This document shows, piece after piece, positions 1 through 5,519 of a stretch of DNA of 8,352 bases. This DNA is from Methanosarcina sp. (GTDB lineage: Archaea; Halobacteriota; Methanosarcinia; Methanosarcinales; Methanosarcinaceae). The notes beneath the pieces are model-generated. The model was given only the letters and a program-made list of their open reading frames with translations, searched no databases and was not told the DNA's origin. The stretch is from contig JAMXLQ010000028.1 in NCBI GenBank assembly GCA_024280975.1, positions 1 through 8,352 of the forward strand, read 5' to 3'. Both the position numbers and the translations under genes were made by a program. Each line of letters begins with the position of its first letter. Position 1 is the first letter of the stretch.

Positions 1-175
1 CCAGAAGGAATACGTCTTTACACTCGAGTATGCTTTTAGCTTGACAAGCCGTAACATTCTCATACGCAGACGTGGCACTAGAACCAATCTTGGGGGCTGC
101 TCCTGCGATGCCCGGAGCAATTATGAGAAGAGCAATAAGAATTGCAGCAAAACCTGACAAATATTGTTTATTCAA
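1..175 (-). CDS. Partial secreted or membrane-anchored protein, unknown function (5' end only)
   Basis: An open frame reads leftward from a TTG start (complement of CAA at 173-175) to the window edge, 58 codons without a stop. The start is supported by a perfect GGAGG on the minus strand (complement of 183-187), 7 bases upstream. The N-terminus is a textbook signal peptide: MNKQY, a hydrophobic core at about residues 6-20 (FAAILIALLIIA), then PGIAGAAP with a likely cleavage near residues 26-27. The visible mature part is short and contains two cysteines (C44 and C52) and one N-V-T sequon at residues 40-42, which could be N-glycosylated in an archaeon. I do not recognise the family. The neighbouring gene hisS is on the same strand but over 600 bp away, so this is probably its own transcription unit. 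That it is a real exported protein is likely; its function is unknown. Confidence 0.72.
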   Translation of the reverse strand, partial: MNKQYLSGFAAILIALLIIAPGIAGAAPKIGSSATSAYENVTACQAKSILECKDVFLL

Positions 176-213
176 GCCTATTCCTCCACTAATACAATTT
201 TTGTACCTTCTTT

Positions 214-242
214 AAATTTTAGGGAAAATTTTAGGCCTAAAA
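214..242. repeat. Tandem AAATTTTAGG motif ending in a 14-bp palindrome
   Basis: AAATTTTAGG occurs at 214-223 and again at 226-235, a period of 12 bases. The second copy runs into its own inverted copy, giving the perfect palindrome TTTTAGGCCTAAAA at 229-242. The cluster lies 40-70 bases upstream of the TTG start of the leftward secreted-protein gene, probably in its 5' leader. It may be a protein-binding site or an RNA hairpin. The function is inferred only from position. Confidence 0.4.
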
Positions 243-254
243 AATATTTTAAAA

Positions 255-288
255 TAGAACGTTCTACAGCGTTCGATTTCTATAAATA
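255..288 (-). promoter_or_regulatory. Candidate promoter and operator of the leftward secreted-protein gene
   Basis: On the minus strand TATTTATA (complement of 281-288) resembles an archaeal TATA box. About 25 bases downstream, where transcription should start, lies the perfect 12-bp palindrome TAGAACGTTCTA at 255-266. CGTTC recurs at 270-274, ten bases (one helical turn) from CGTTC at 260-264. A palindrome over the expected start site is the usual place for an archaeal repressor. TATA identity and direction are uncertain in such AT-rich DNA, and no transcript start is known. Confidence 0.35.
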
Positions 289-746
289 CCACCAAATTTA
301 ATATCCCCTTAAAAATACGTTTTATTTTAGTACAAAATTCGATTTTATTTCTTTAAAAATTTATAAAATTTAGTTAACAGGACGAATAACCGTCTCTAGT
401 AAATGTTTTTGAAACCTCTGCTTACCTCAATAAACAAAAGCTATAAATGGAAATTACTTCCATAGATATTAAATGTTTTTGGTTTAAGATCCAGCAGGAA
501 AACTCTTACATAATACGAAATATCGCCTCTTGAAAAAACAGTCTTGTAAAATTCTAAATTTCAGAGTTGTATAAGTTTCATAAAGGATCTAATTTCAGTT
601 GACATCGAGAAAAAAGTGATTTATTGGATTCAAAATAAGCAAAAAAAACTGATCACGAAATAGAATATATTGTTAATAATAAAAAATTTAAAGGAGAAGA
701 AAAGCAGAATTCTATTTAATAGAAAAAGGATATTTTAGAGCCTCAT

Positions 747-785
747 TTAAAGAAAAAAATTTATCAAAATTAAAAATAGAAAATT
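747..785 (-). terminator. T-rich 3' flank of hisS, probable archaeal terminator
   Basis: Reading leftward from the hisS stop codon, the minus strand carries several T runs within 60 bases, including T5 (complement of 772-776) and T7 (complement of 753-759). Archaeal RNA polymerase commonly terminates at oligo-T tracts without a stable hairpin, so this stretch is a plausible terminator. A short inverted repeat (TTCTAT/ATAGAA, 710-724) follows further downstream. The call rests on composition and position only. Confidence 0.45.
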
Positions 786-804
786 GATCTTTTTATCTCT
801 ATTC

Positions 805-2034
805 TTAAGAAACCTTTTCTATAATCTCTTCCAGAGTCAGAAGTTCCTGTTCTCCTGAAATCATATCTCTCAGCGTAAGTTTTCCAGCTTCGAGTTCTTT
901 TTCTCCGACAATGACTACGTAGTCGGCGTTGATGGTATTTGCATAGGAGAGCTGGGCTTTGAAATTGCGCTCCATGAGGTCTATATGGACTGGCACGTAT
1001 TTTCTTAATTCATTTGCAAAGCTTATCGCTTCCAGATGAACATCGGATTTCGAGATCAACATAAGGGTTTTTGGGGCAGGAGGGGTAAGAGGGCAGATTT
1101 CCATAATCCGGTCAAAACCTATCCCGAAACCGGTTGAGGGTACGTCTCCGCCTCCGAAAAGCTGGATAAGCTGGTAAGAGCCACCTCCACATACCTGCTT
1201 CTGAGCGCCAAGTCCCTCGGCATAGACCTCAAAAACCATGCCTGTGTAGTAGTCAAGCCCGCGGGCAATTCCGAAATCAAGGGAGTAGTCAACTCCGTAT
1301 GCATCGAGAAGTTTGAGAGTCTTTTCAAAGCTTACAAGCTCAGGGATATTTCCGACAATTGTTATTACTTCGGGAAGGATATACCTGCCTTCCAGCTTTA
1401 TCAGGCGGAAGAGATCGGATTTAAGCTGCTCTTCTGCTCCGATTTCTTCAAGGAGGGCTTCAAGGCCAGCGTATTCTTTTTTATCCACAAGCCGCATAAC
1501 CTTGCTCACGATTTCTGATTCAAGTCCGCTCAAAAGAGTTCGTATGACTGCAAGGTTTCCGAGCTTCATATCGCCCTTCACTCCTACGGCTTTTAGCAGG
1601 GCGTCGGCAAGAGCAATAACCTCGGCATCGGAATCGGGTTTTCCGCTTCCTATAAGTTCAACCCCAAACTGCCAGAATTCCCTGAACCGACCTTTCTGAG
1701 GGCGCTCATAGCGGAAACAGTTTTCGAAGTAGAATAACTTTAAAGGCTTTGGAAAAGGTTGGAGCTCGTTCACATATAGGCGCATGACAGGAGCAGTAAG
1801 CTCAGGCCTGAGGGTCATTTCCCTCCCGCCTTTGTCCGTAAAGTTATAGAGTTCCCCTACGATTCCTTCCCCTGACTTCAGGGTGAAAAGATCCAGATGT
1901 TCAAAAGTGGGCGTAATGATTTCACTGTAACCCCATTTGCGGGCAACATCTCGCATAACACTTTCCACGTATCTTCTTCGGGCAGTATCGTCAGGTAAAA
2001 AGTCCCGGGTCCCTCTTGGCTTATTAACTGTCAT
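805..2034 (-). CDS. hisS: Histidyl-tRNA synthetase (HisRS)
   Basis: Charges tRNA-His with histidine in the cytoplasm; a class II synthetase. From the ATG at 2034 it is 409 residues, normal for a HisRS. It begins with the typical N-terminus NKPRGTRDFLP. Next come the TLRPELTAP segment (about 74-82), motif 2 FRYERPQKGRFREFWQFG (about 107-124), the histidine-specific loop ARGLDYYTGMVFEV (about 257-270) with its invariant arginine, motif 3 TGFGIGFDR (about 301-309), and an anticodon-binding domain from about 322 to the end. A GTG four codons upstream (2046) is in frame, but AGGTG there is better read as the ribosome binding site, 9 bases before the ATG, so I chose the ATG. It is divergent from cobD and shows no functional link with it. 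No motif is missing. Confidence 0.97.
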   Translation of the reverse strand: MTVNKPRGTRDFLPDDTARRRYVESVMRDVARKWGYSEIITPTFEHLDLFTLKSGEGIVGELYNFTDKGGREMTLRPELTAPVMRLYVNELQPFPKPLKLFYFENCFRYERPQKGRFREFWQFGVELIGSGKPDSDAEVIALADALLKAVGVKGDMKLGNLAVIRTLLSGLESEIVSKVMRLVDKKEYAGLEALLEEIGAEEQLKSDLFRLIKLEGRYILPEVITIVGNIPELVSFEKTLKLLDAYGVDYSLDFGIARGLDYYTGMVFEVYAEGLGAQKQVCGGGSYQLIQLFGGGDVPSTGFGIGFDRIMEICPLTPPAPKTLMLISKSDVHLEAISFANELRKYVPVHIDLMERNFKAQLSYANTINADYVVIVGEKELEAGKLTLRDMISGEQELLTLEEIIEKVS

Positions 2035-2070
2035 TCTTAAATGCACCTGATAATGTCAAATCTAAAACAA

Positions 2071-2080
2071 TTATTTTAAG
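2071..2080 (-). promoter_or_regulatory. Candidate TATA box of hisS
   Basis: The minus strand reads CTTAAAATAA here. With the usual archaeal spacing of about 25-27 bases, transcription would start near 2048, giving a short leader that still contains the AGGTG ribosome binding site before the ATG at 2034. This also fits the choice of the ATG over the GTG at 2046. In AT-rich DNA such a match is weak evidence. Confidence 0.3.
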
Positions 2081-2294
2081 GCATAATTTGGAGCTTTTTA
2101 ACGCTTCTGGATTGTAGTAGTTAAAAGCAAGCTATTTTACTTTTTCGATACTATCTGAAGCCAGCGAAAAATGCAGATTAGAATACTGAGTTAATATAAT
2201 TAGCCTGTAAAATAAAGTAGAATGGATTCCGAAAGAACAAGTTTTCGCAATCAAATAATTGTAAAGCAAATAAAGGCAAGTTTCAGTTGAAGAA

Positions 2295-2315
2295 TTTAAT
2301 AAGCAGCTTAATATA
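2295..2315 (+). promoter_or_regulatory. Candidate TATA region of the cobamide gene cluster
   Basis: Two TATA-like elements lie close together: TTTAATAA at 2295-2302 and TTAATATA at 2308-2315. The second would place the transcript start near 2338, eight bases before the GTG start of cobD. The first would place it near 2325. Both give a short leader, consistent with the lack of a ribosome binding site before cobD. This would be the main promoter for cobD-cbiB and perhaps the whole cluster. Confidence 0.42.
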
Positions 2316-2345
2316 CATGATTCACACTAAATATCTGCGATCAAC

Positions 2346-3836
2346 GTGTCAGAGCAAAGAAGTGTACCTTTAAGGAAGCATCTGCTTGACCTGAAACCCT
2401 GCAGGCATGGAGGGTTAATTCAGGAAACATCTGAAACTTATGGGATTCCTGAAAGCGAAATTCTTGACTTCAGTGCAAACTTTAATCCTCTGGGAAACCC
2501 TTTTGAGTATCCGGAAAGCGGATTGGAATTTGATGAGATTCTTAAAACTAGTTTTAAAAAACTTACCGAATATCCTGACAACAGGTATCCTGAGTTTCGA
2601 GAGGCTGCTGCAAAGTTCGTAGGGCTTGGAGTAGCCCCGGAGAACATAATCCCAGGTAATGGTTCAACGGAAATTATCAGGCTTGTAGTGGAATGTGTTG
2701 TTGAAAAAGGAGATACTGTCCTTCTGCCCTGGCCCACTTTCGGAGAATATGAGATGCAATGCCGGGTTATGGGAGCAGAACTCCAGTACCCCAGCCAGGA
2801 AGAAATAGAAACACTTCCTGACGAGATTCTGGAAAAAGCAAAAATCCTGTTTATTTGCAACCCTAATAACCCGACAGGGAAACTCCGTACACGAGAAGAA
2901 CTCAAAATTCTTGCAGAACGCTGCATAAAGCACAAGACCCTTCTTTTCGTAGATGAAGCTTTTATTGAGCTTTCTGACCCAGCACAGAGCGTTGCAGACC
3001 TTGCAACAAACAACAACTATGTTTTTGTTATGCGTTCCCTTACAAAGGATTTTGCAATCCCGGGAATCAGGATGGGCTTCGGAATAGCTTCCTCTGAAGT
3101 GGCTGAAATCCTGGATACTGCCAGGCTTTCCTGGAATCTCGGAACTATTGCAAACGCTGTAGGTACTAGGCTTCTTAACATCGAAGACGGGATGGAAAAC
3201 CCGTACCTCAAAGAAGCTAGGGTTATGATCAGGGAAGAAGGCGAGAAGCTTAAAGCCAAACTCGACAGAATCAGGGGCTTTAAAGCTGGGGAAGTGAATG
3301 TAAACTTTATAGTTGTCAATATCAGCAAATTCATGCTCGATTCAACGGAATTAAGTGCACGCTTGGCAGCGCGTGGAGTTCTTATAAGGGACTGTTCTTC
3401 CCTCCATGGCCTTGGAAAGGATTACATAAGGGTTGCAGTCCGAACTGCAGAAGAAAACGATAGATTGATTGCTGCGATCGGGGATGTAATTACCCAGTGG
3501 GGTAAAGAGCAGGCGAAAAACGAACTCCAGCATGTGATCGAGAGGGCATCTGAAGAAGGTATAGGAGGCAGGAAAACCTGTGAGTATTATCCCTGCCATT
3601 TTGAAGGCCAGAACTGTACTTTCTGCTTCTGTCCATTCTATCCCTGTGAAAATGAGCGAACAGGAGGAAAATGGATCCAGAGTTCAAGAGGCGGCAGGGT
3701 ATGGAGTTGCGTTGACTGTCATCTGGTTCACAAGAAGGAAACAGCCCAGAAAATCCTTGACTGCCTTATGCAGGAAGGAGATACGGATGAGCTTGTGAAA
3801 ATAGCCTGGAAGAAAGTAATGGAGCCTATCCTATGA
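2346..3836 (+). CDS. cobD: L-threonine-O-3-phosphate decarboxylase, probably bifunctional with L-threonine kinase, with Cys/His-rich C-terminal domain
   Basis: A PLP enzyme of aminotransferase fold type I that makes (R)-1-aminopropan-2-ol O-phosphate, the linker of the cobamide nucleotide loop. Residues 1 to about 385 are the HisC/CobD-like domain: HGG near 21-23, DFSANFNP (41-48), NGSTE (105-109), CNPNNPTGK (171-179), PLP-contacting D203 in FVDEAF, Schiff-base K234 in SLTKDFAIPGIRMG, and R363. Residues about 386-496 form an extra domain with cysteines 412, 417, 424, 427, 429, 434, 455, 458 and 473 and histidines 418, 459 and 462, suggesting metal binding. The characterised homologue MM2060 of Methanosarcina mazei is reported to have both decarboxylase and L-Thr kinase activity and a similar tail of about 111 residues; kinase activity here is inferred from that. 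The start is GTG without a clear ribosome binding site, so leaderless or short-leader initiation is possible. The stop overlaps cbiB by 4 bases (ATGA). Confidence 0.94.
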   Translation: MSEQRSVPLRKHLLDLKPCRHGGLIQETSETYGIPESEILDFSANFNPLGNPFEYPESGLEFDEILKTSFKKLTEYPDNRYPEFREAAAKFVGLGVAPENIIPGNGSTEIIRLVVECVVEKGDTVLLPWPTFGEYEMQCRVMGAELQYPSQEEIETLPDEILEKAKILFICNPNNPTGKLRTREELKILAERCIKHKTLLFVDEAFIELSDPAQSVADLATNNNYVFVMRSLTKDFAIPGIRMGFGIASSEVAEILDTARLSWNLGTIANAVGTRLLNIEDGMENPYLKEARVMIREEGEKLKAKLDRIRGFKAGEVNVNFIVVNISKFMLDSTELSARLAARGVLIRDCSSLHGLGKDYIRVAVRTAEENDRLIAAIGDVITQWGKEQAKNELQHVIERASEEGIGGRKTCEYYPCHFEGQNCTFCFCPFYPCENERTGGKWIQSSRGGRVWSCVDCHLVHKKETAQKILDCLMQEGDTDELVKIAWKKVMEPIL

Positions 3837-4819
3837 TTGTGCCGGACAGCGGGCACCTTGCTGTGGTACTTCTGCTTGCAGCAGGCATAGACATAGTTTT
3901 CGGAGAGCCGCCTGCTGCCGTACACCCTGTCGTGTGGATAGGAAAATTAATCAATGTTTTAAAAAATGCGGCTCCTCAGACCCATAGGAAAGCTTATGGA
4001 GTTGTAATGGCTCTCTGCTGTGTTTTTTTTGCAGCTTTGCTGGGTTATACCGTGCTTTATATTGCAGCCCTTCCGGGAATTCCCAGGATACTTGCACTTC
4101 TTCTCGAAGCTTATTTCCTGAAAGCCACCTTTGCTATTAACTGCCTGCTTAGCCCCGCAAGGGAGATTTACGGTCATCTAGAAGCAAACAGGCTTGAGAA
4201 AGTCAGGGAATTGCTCCCTATATATGTAAGCCGGAACACTTCCAAACTGACCAGAACCCAGATGTCTTCCGCAGTTATAGAATCTGTATCCGAAAACTAT
4301 GTTGACGGCATTCTGAGTCCAATCTTTTATTATGCCCTTTTTGGGGAATTCGGGCTTGTGGCTGCATATGCATTTAAAGCCATAAGCACACTGGATTCGA
4401 TGGTTGGGTATAAAACCGAGCCGTACAGGGAACTTGGATATTTTTCAGCGAAATCCGATGACGTATTGAACTGGATCCCTGCGCGAATTTCTGTCGTATT
4501 CATTCTTGCGGCAGCCCTTACAGTGTCTTTGCTCTCAAAAAAGCAGGGAAAAATTAACCCTTTAAACAGCGTAAAGAGTGCCCTTGAAGACGGAATGAAA
4601 ACTCCATCTCCCAATTCCGGTTATCCAATGGCGGCTACTGCAGGAGCGCTCGGAGTAAAACTCGAAAAACCCGATAATTACATACTTGGGGCCTTATATC
4701 CCCCGACCGAAGTAAAAGATATAAAAAGGGTATCCCAATTAATAGCAATTGCTTCAGGCTTCTCGCTTGCTGCCTTTGCGGCAGTGATCCAGATAGCAGG
4801 GATGCACCTGTATCCATGA
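3833..4819 (+). CDS. cbiB: Adenosylcobinamide-phosphate synthase (CbiB, integral membrane)
   Basis: Amidates adenosylcobyric acid with aminopropanol phosphate, the product of the preceding gene, giving adenosylcobinamide phosphate. It is 328 residues, the normal family length. Family motifs in order: DIVFGEPP followed by HPVVWIG (20-37), SRNTSKLT (133-140), ESVSENYVDGILSP (150-163), KAISTLDSMVGYK (182-194), DDVLNWIPARIS (209-220), and SPNSGYPMAATAGAL (259-273). Hydrophobic stretches near 10-22, 56-80, 84-104, 165-183, 218-235 and 300-322 are likely membrane segments, so the reaction occurs at the cytoplasmic membrane. The ATG start overlaps the cobD stop (ATGA), which implies translational coupling and is strong evidence that the two genes act in sequence. 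The name cobD is used for this enzyme in some organisms and should not be confused with the upstream gene. Nothing is missing or truncated. Confidence 0.96.
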   Translation: MIVPDSGHLAVVLLLAAGIDIVFGEPPAAVHPVVWIGKLINVLKNAAPQTHRKAYGVVMALCCVFFAALLGYTVLYIAALPGIPRILALLLEAYFLKATFAINCLLSPAREIYGHLEANRLEKVRELLPIYVSRNTSKLTRTQMSSAVIESVSENYVDGILSPIFYYALFGEFGLVAAYAFKAISTLDSMVGYKTEPYRELGYFSAKSDDVLNWIPARISVVFILAAALTVSLLSKKQGKINPLNSVKSALEDGMKTPSPNSGYPMAATAGALGVKLEKPDNYILGALYPPTEVKDIKRVSQLIAIASGFSLAAFAAVIQIAGMHLYP

Positions 4820-4846
4820 CCCTTCATTTGCCTGTTAGAGCCCGAT

Positions 4847-4863
4847 TCCTGAGATAATCAGGA
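4847..4863 (+). repeat. Short hairpin in the cbiB-cobZ spacer
   Basis: TCCTGA (4847-4852) and TCAGGA (4858-4863) are perfect inverted repeats around a GATAA loop. They sit in the 140-bp spacer after cbiB, the only sizeable gap in the cobamide cluster. No T run follows, so it is not an obvious terminator. It may be an mRNA processing or stability element, or chance. The rest of the spacer (4864-4950) is AT-rich near 4910-4945 and could hold an internal promoter, but no clear TATA box stands out. Confidence 0.3.
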
Positions 4864-4950
4864 GATTATGCGGAAATAGGACTCTGAGAAAAGCCAGCTT
4901 GTAGCGTTAAAGATTTTTGAAAACTAATAGAATCATTTTAACAACCCCGA

Positions 4951-4957
4951 AGTGATC
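4951..4957 (+). promoter_or_regulatory. Ribosome binding site of cobZ, GTGATC type
   Basis: AGTGATC two bases before the ATG matches the 3' part of the extended Shine-Dalgarno sequence GGAGGTGATC that pairs with the 16S rRNA tail, rather than the usual GGAGG core. In the full pairing register the core would lie about 8 bases from the start, so the spacing is normal. It supports the ATG at 4960. Confidence 0.55.
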
Positions 4958-4959
4958 AT

Positions 4960-5502
4960 ATGAAGTTATCCGATATTGAGGAAAGAGACCTGAAAAAAGG
5001 GCAGCCTGAGAAAATAGAAAAAGAAGCTACAGTCGACATCCTCGATGTCCTTGCTGAGGAAGGCATCAGTATCCAGGATCTTACAGATACCGCTCTGGAA
5101 ATGTATGTCCCGCATCCCGGGCTTGAGACAAGGGAGAAAGCAGAAGCTTTGTTTAAAAGGGAACTCAAGTACGCACTTTCGGATCCAAACCTCTGCCTTC
5201 TAATCTATTCCGGGATTCTGCTGGAGCGAGAAGGCAGGGCAGGAACCCTTCCGAACCTCAGCAAAAGTTCCTATGAAAAGGATCTTACTTTTATAATTGC
5301 TGACGAGGTACTTGGCACAAGTATTGCAACCTATGTCAGCGGCTCCAAGGGCGCGTTTGAGTTTGTCAGATTTGACAAACAGAAGCCTGGAATCCTTGCA
5401 AAGCTCGGACCTTTTATGGATGACGTGATTGGGGGCCTTATAGGAGGTGTATCCTCCAATATGTATTCAAGAGGTATGGCGGAACTTGAAGGAAAAGATT
5501 GA
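4960..5502 (+). CDS. cobZ: Alpha-ribazole / adenosylcobalamin-5'-phosphate phosphatase CobZ (PgpA-like fold)
   Basis: Removes the 5'-phosphate left after loop assembly (or from alpha-ribazole phosphate), the step done by CobC in enteric bacteria. At 180 residues it resembles the PgpA / YutG family of phosphatidylglycerophosphatases. After a charged helical N-terminal part (1 to about 90, VDILDVLAEEGI near 25-36), the conserved half holds ADEVLGTSIA (114-123), SGSKGAFEFVRFDKQKPG (127-144) and LGPFMDDVIGGLIGG (149-163); acidic residues D115, E116, D154 and D155 are candidate metal ligands. By family alone it could be a lipid phosphatase, but its place between cbiB and cobS, and the published M. 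mazei cobZ that replaces CobC, favour the cobamide role. No strong membrane segment is visible, unlike bacterial PgpA, so it is probably soluble. It starts 140 bases after cbiB and may have its own promoter. Confidence 0.9.
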   Translation: MKLSDIEERDLKKGQPEKIEKEATVDILDVLAEEGISIQDLTDTALEMYVPHPGLETREKAEALFKRELKYALSDPNLCLLIYSGILLEREGRAGTLPNLSKSSYEKDLTFIIADEVLGTSIATYVSGSKGAFEFVRFDKQKPGILAKLGPFMDDVIGGLIGGVSSNMYSRGMAELEGKD

Positions 5503-5507
5503 AAAAC

Positions 5508-5514
5508 AGGCGAT
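5508..5514 (+). promoter_or_regulatory. Ribosome binding site that favours the ATG start of cobS
   Basis: AGGCGAT differs in one base from AGGTGAT of the extended Shine-Dalgarno sequence and ends 5 bases before the ATG at 5520. The competing in-frame TTG at 5499 overlaps the cobZ stop (TTGA) and has only GAAGGAAAAGA before it. Family N-termini usually begin close to the ATG, so the ATG is preferred. Confidence 0.45.
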
Positions 5515-5519
5515 GTCCT

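Larger units (their letters stand above)
176..804. other. AT-rich intergenic region without a convincing gene
   Basis: About 630 bases, strongly AT-rich with many A and T runs, between the start of the secreted-protein gene and the stop of hisS, both on the minus strand. The right end holds the hisS 3' flank and the left end the upstream region of the secreted-protein gene. Between them I see only short structures: a 12-bp direct repeat TAAATGTTTTTG at 400-411 and 470-481, a 6-bp inverted repeat ATGGAA/TTCCAT at 447-463, and TTCTAT/ATAGAA at 710-724. The longest ATG frame I noticed on the plus strand (447-533, 28 codons) has no ribosome binding site. No tRNA-like or rRNA-like sequence was seen. 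An undetected small RNA or a decayed gene cannot be excluded. Confidence 0.7.
2035..2345. other. Divergent intergenic region between hisS and cobD
   Basis: About 310 bases separate the two divergent starts. The hisS-proximal end holds TTAAAATAA on the minus strand, the cobD-proximal end an AATTTAATAA..TTAATATA region on the plus strand. An imperfect inverted repeat, GCTTTTTAAC (2093-2102) and GTTAAAAGC (2120-2128), lies nearer hisS. No open frame with a ribosome binding site was seen. A faint resemblance to a cobalamin box around 2158-2178 is too weak to support a riboswitch. Confidence 0.6.

Noticed and set aside
447..533. Small plus-strand open frame of 28 codons starting at ATG 447
   Set aside because: No ribosome binding site, AT-rich low-information sequence and no family resemblance; kept only as part of the unexplained gap.
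1313..1699. Plus-strand frame of 128 codons inside hisS
   Set aside because: Antisense shadow of hisS with serine/arginine-rich composition and no recognisable motif.
2035..2046. GTG at 2046 as the hisS start (413 residues)
   Set aside because: The GTG overlaps the AGGTG that serves as ribosome binding site for the ATG at 2034, and family N-termini begin near the ATG.
2158..2178. Possible cobalamin riboswitch box upstream of cobD (AAGCCAGCGAAAA)
   Set aside because: Only part of the B12 box is matched, the surrounding conserved helices are not visible, it is about 170 bases from the gene, and cobalamin riboswitches are not expected in this archaeal lineage.
2438..3016. Long open frame (192 codons) on the minus strand inside cobD
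   Set aside because: It is wholly antisense to a gene with clear family motifs, its translation is rich in serine and arginine as expected of a shadow frame, and no ribosome binding site is evident.
5499..5519. TTG at 5499 as the cobS start (287 residues)
   Set aside because: The seven added residues do not look like family sequence and the downstream ATG has its own ribosome binding site. The TTGA overlap with cobZ keeps it possible.
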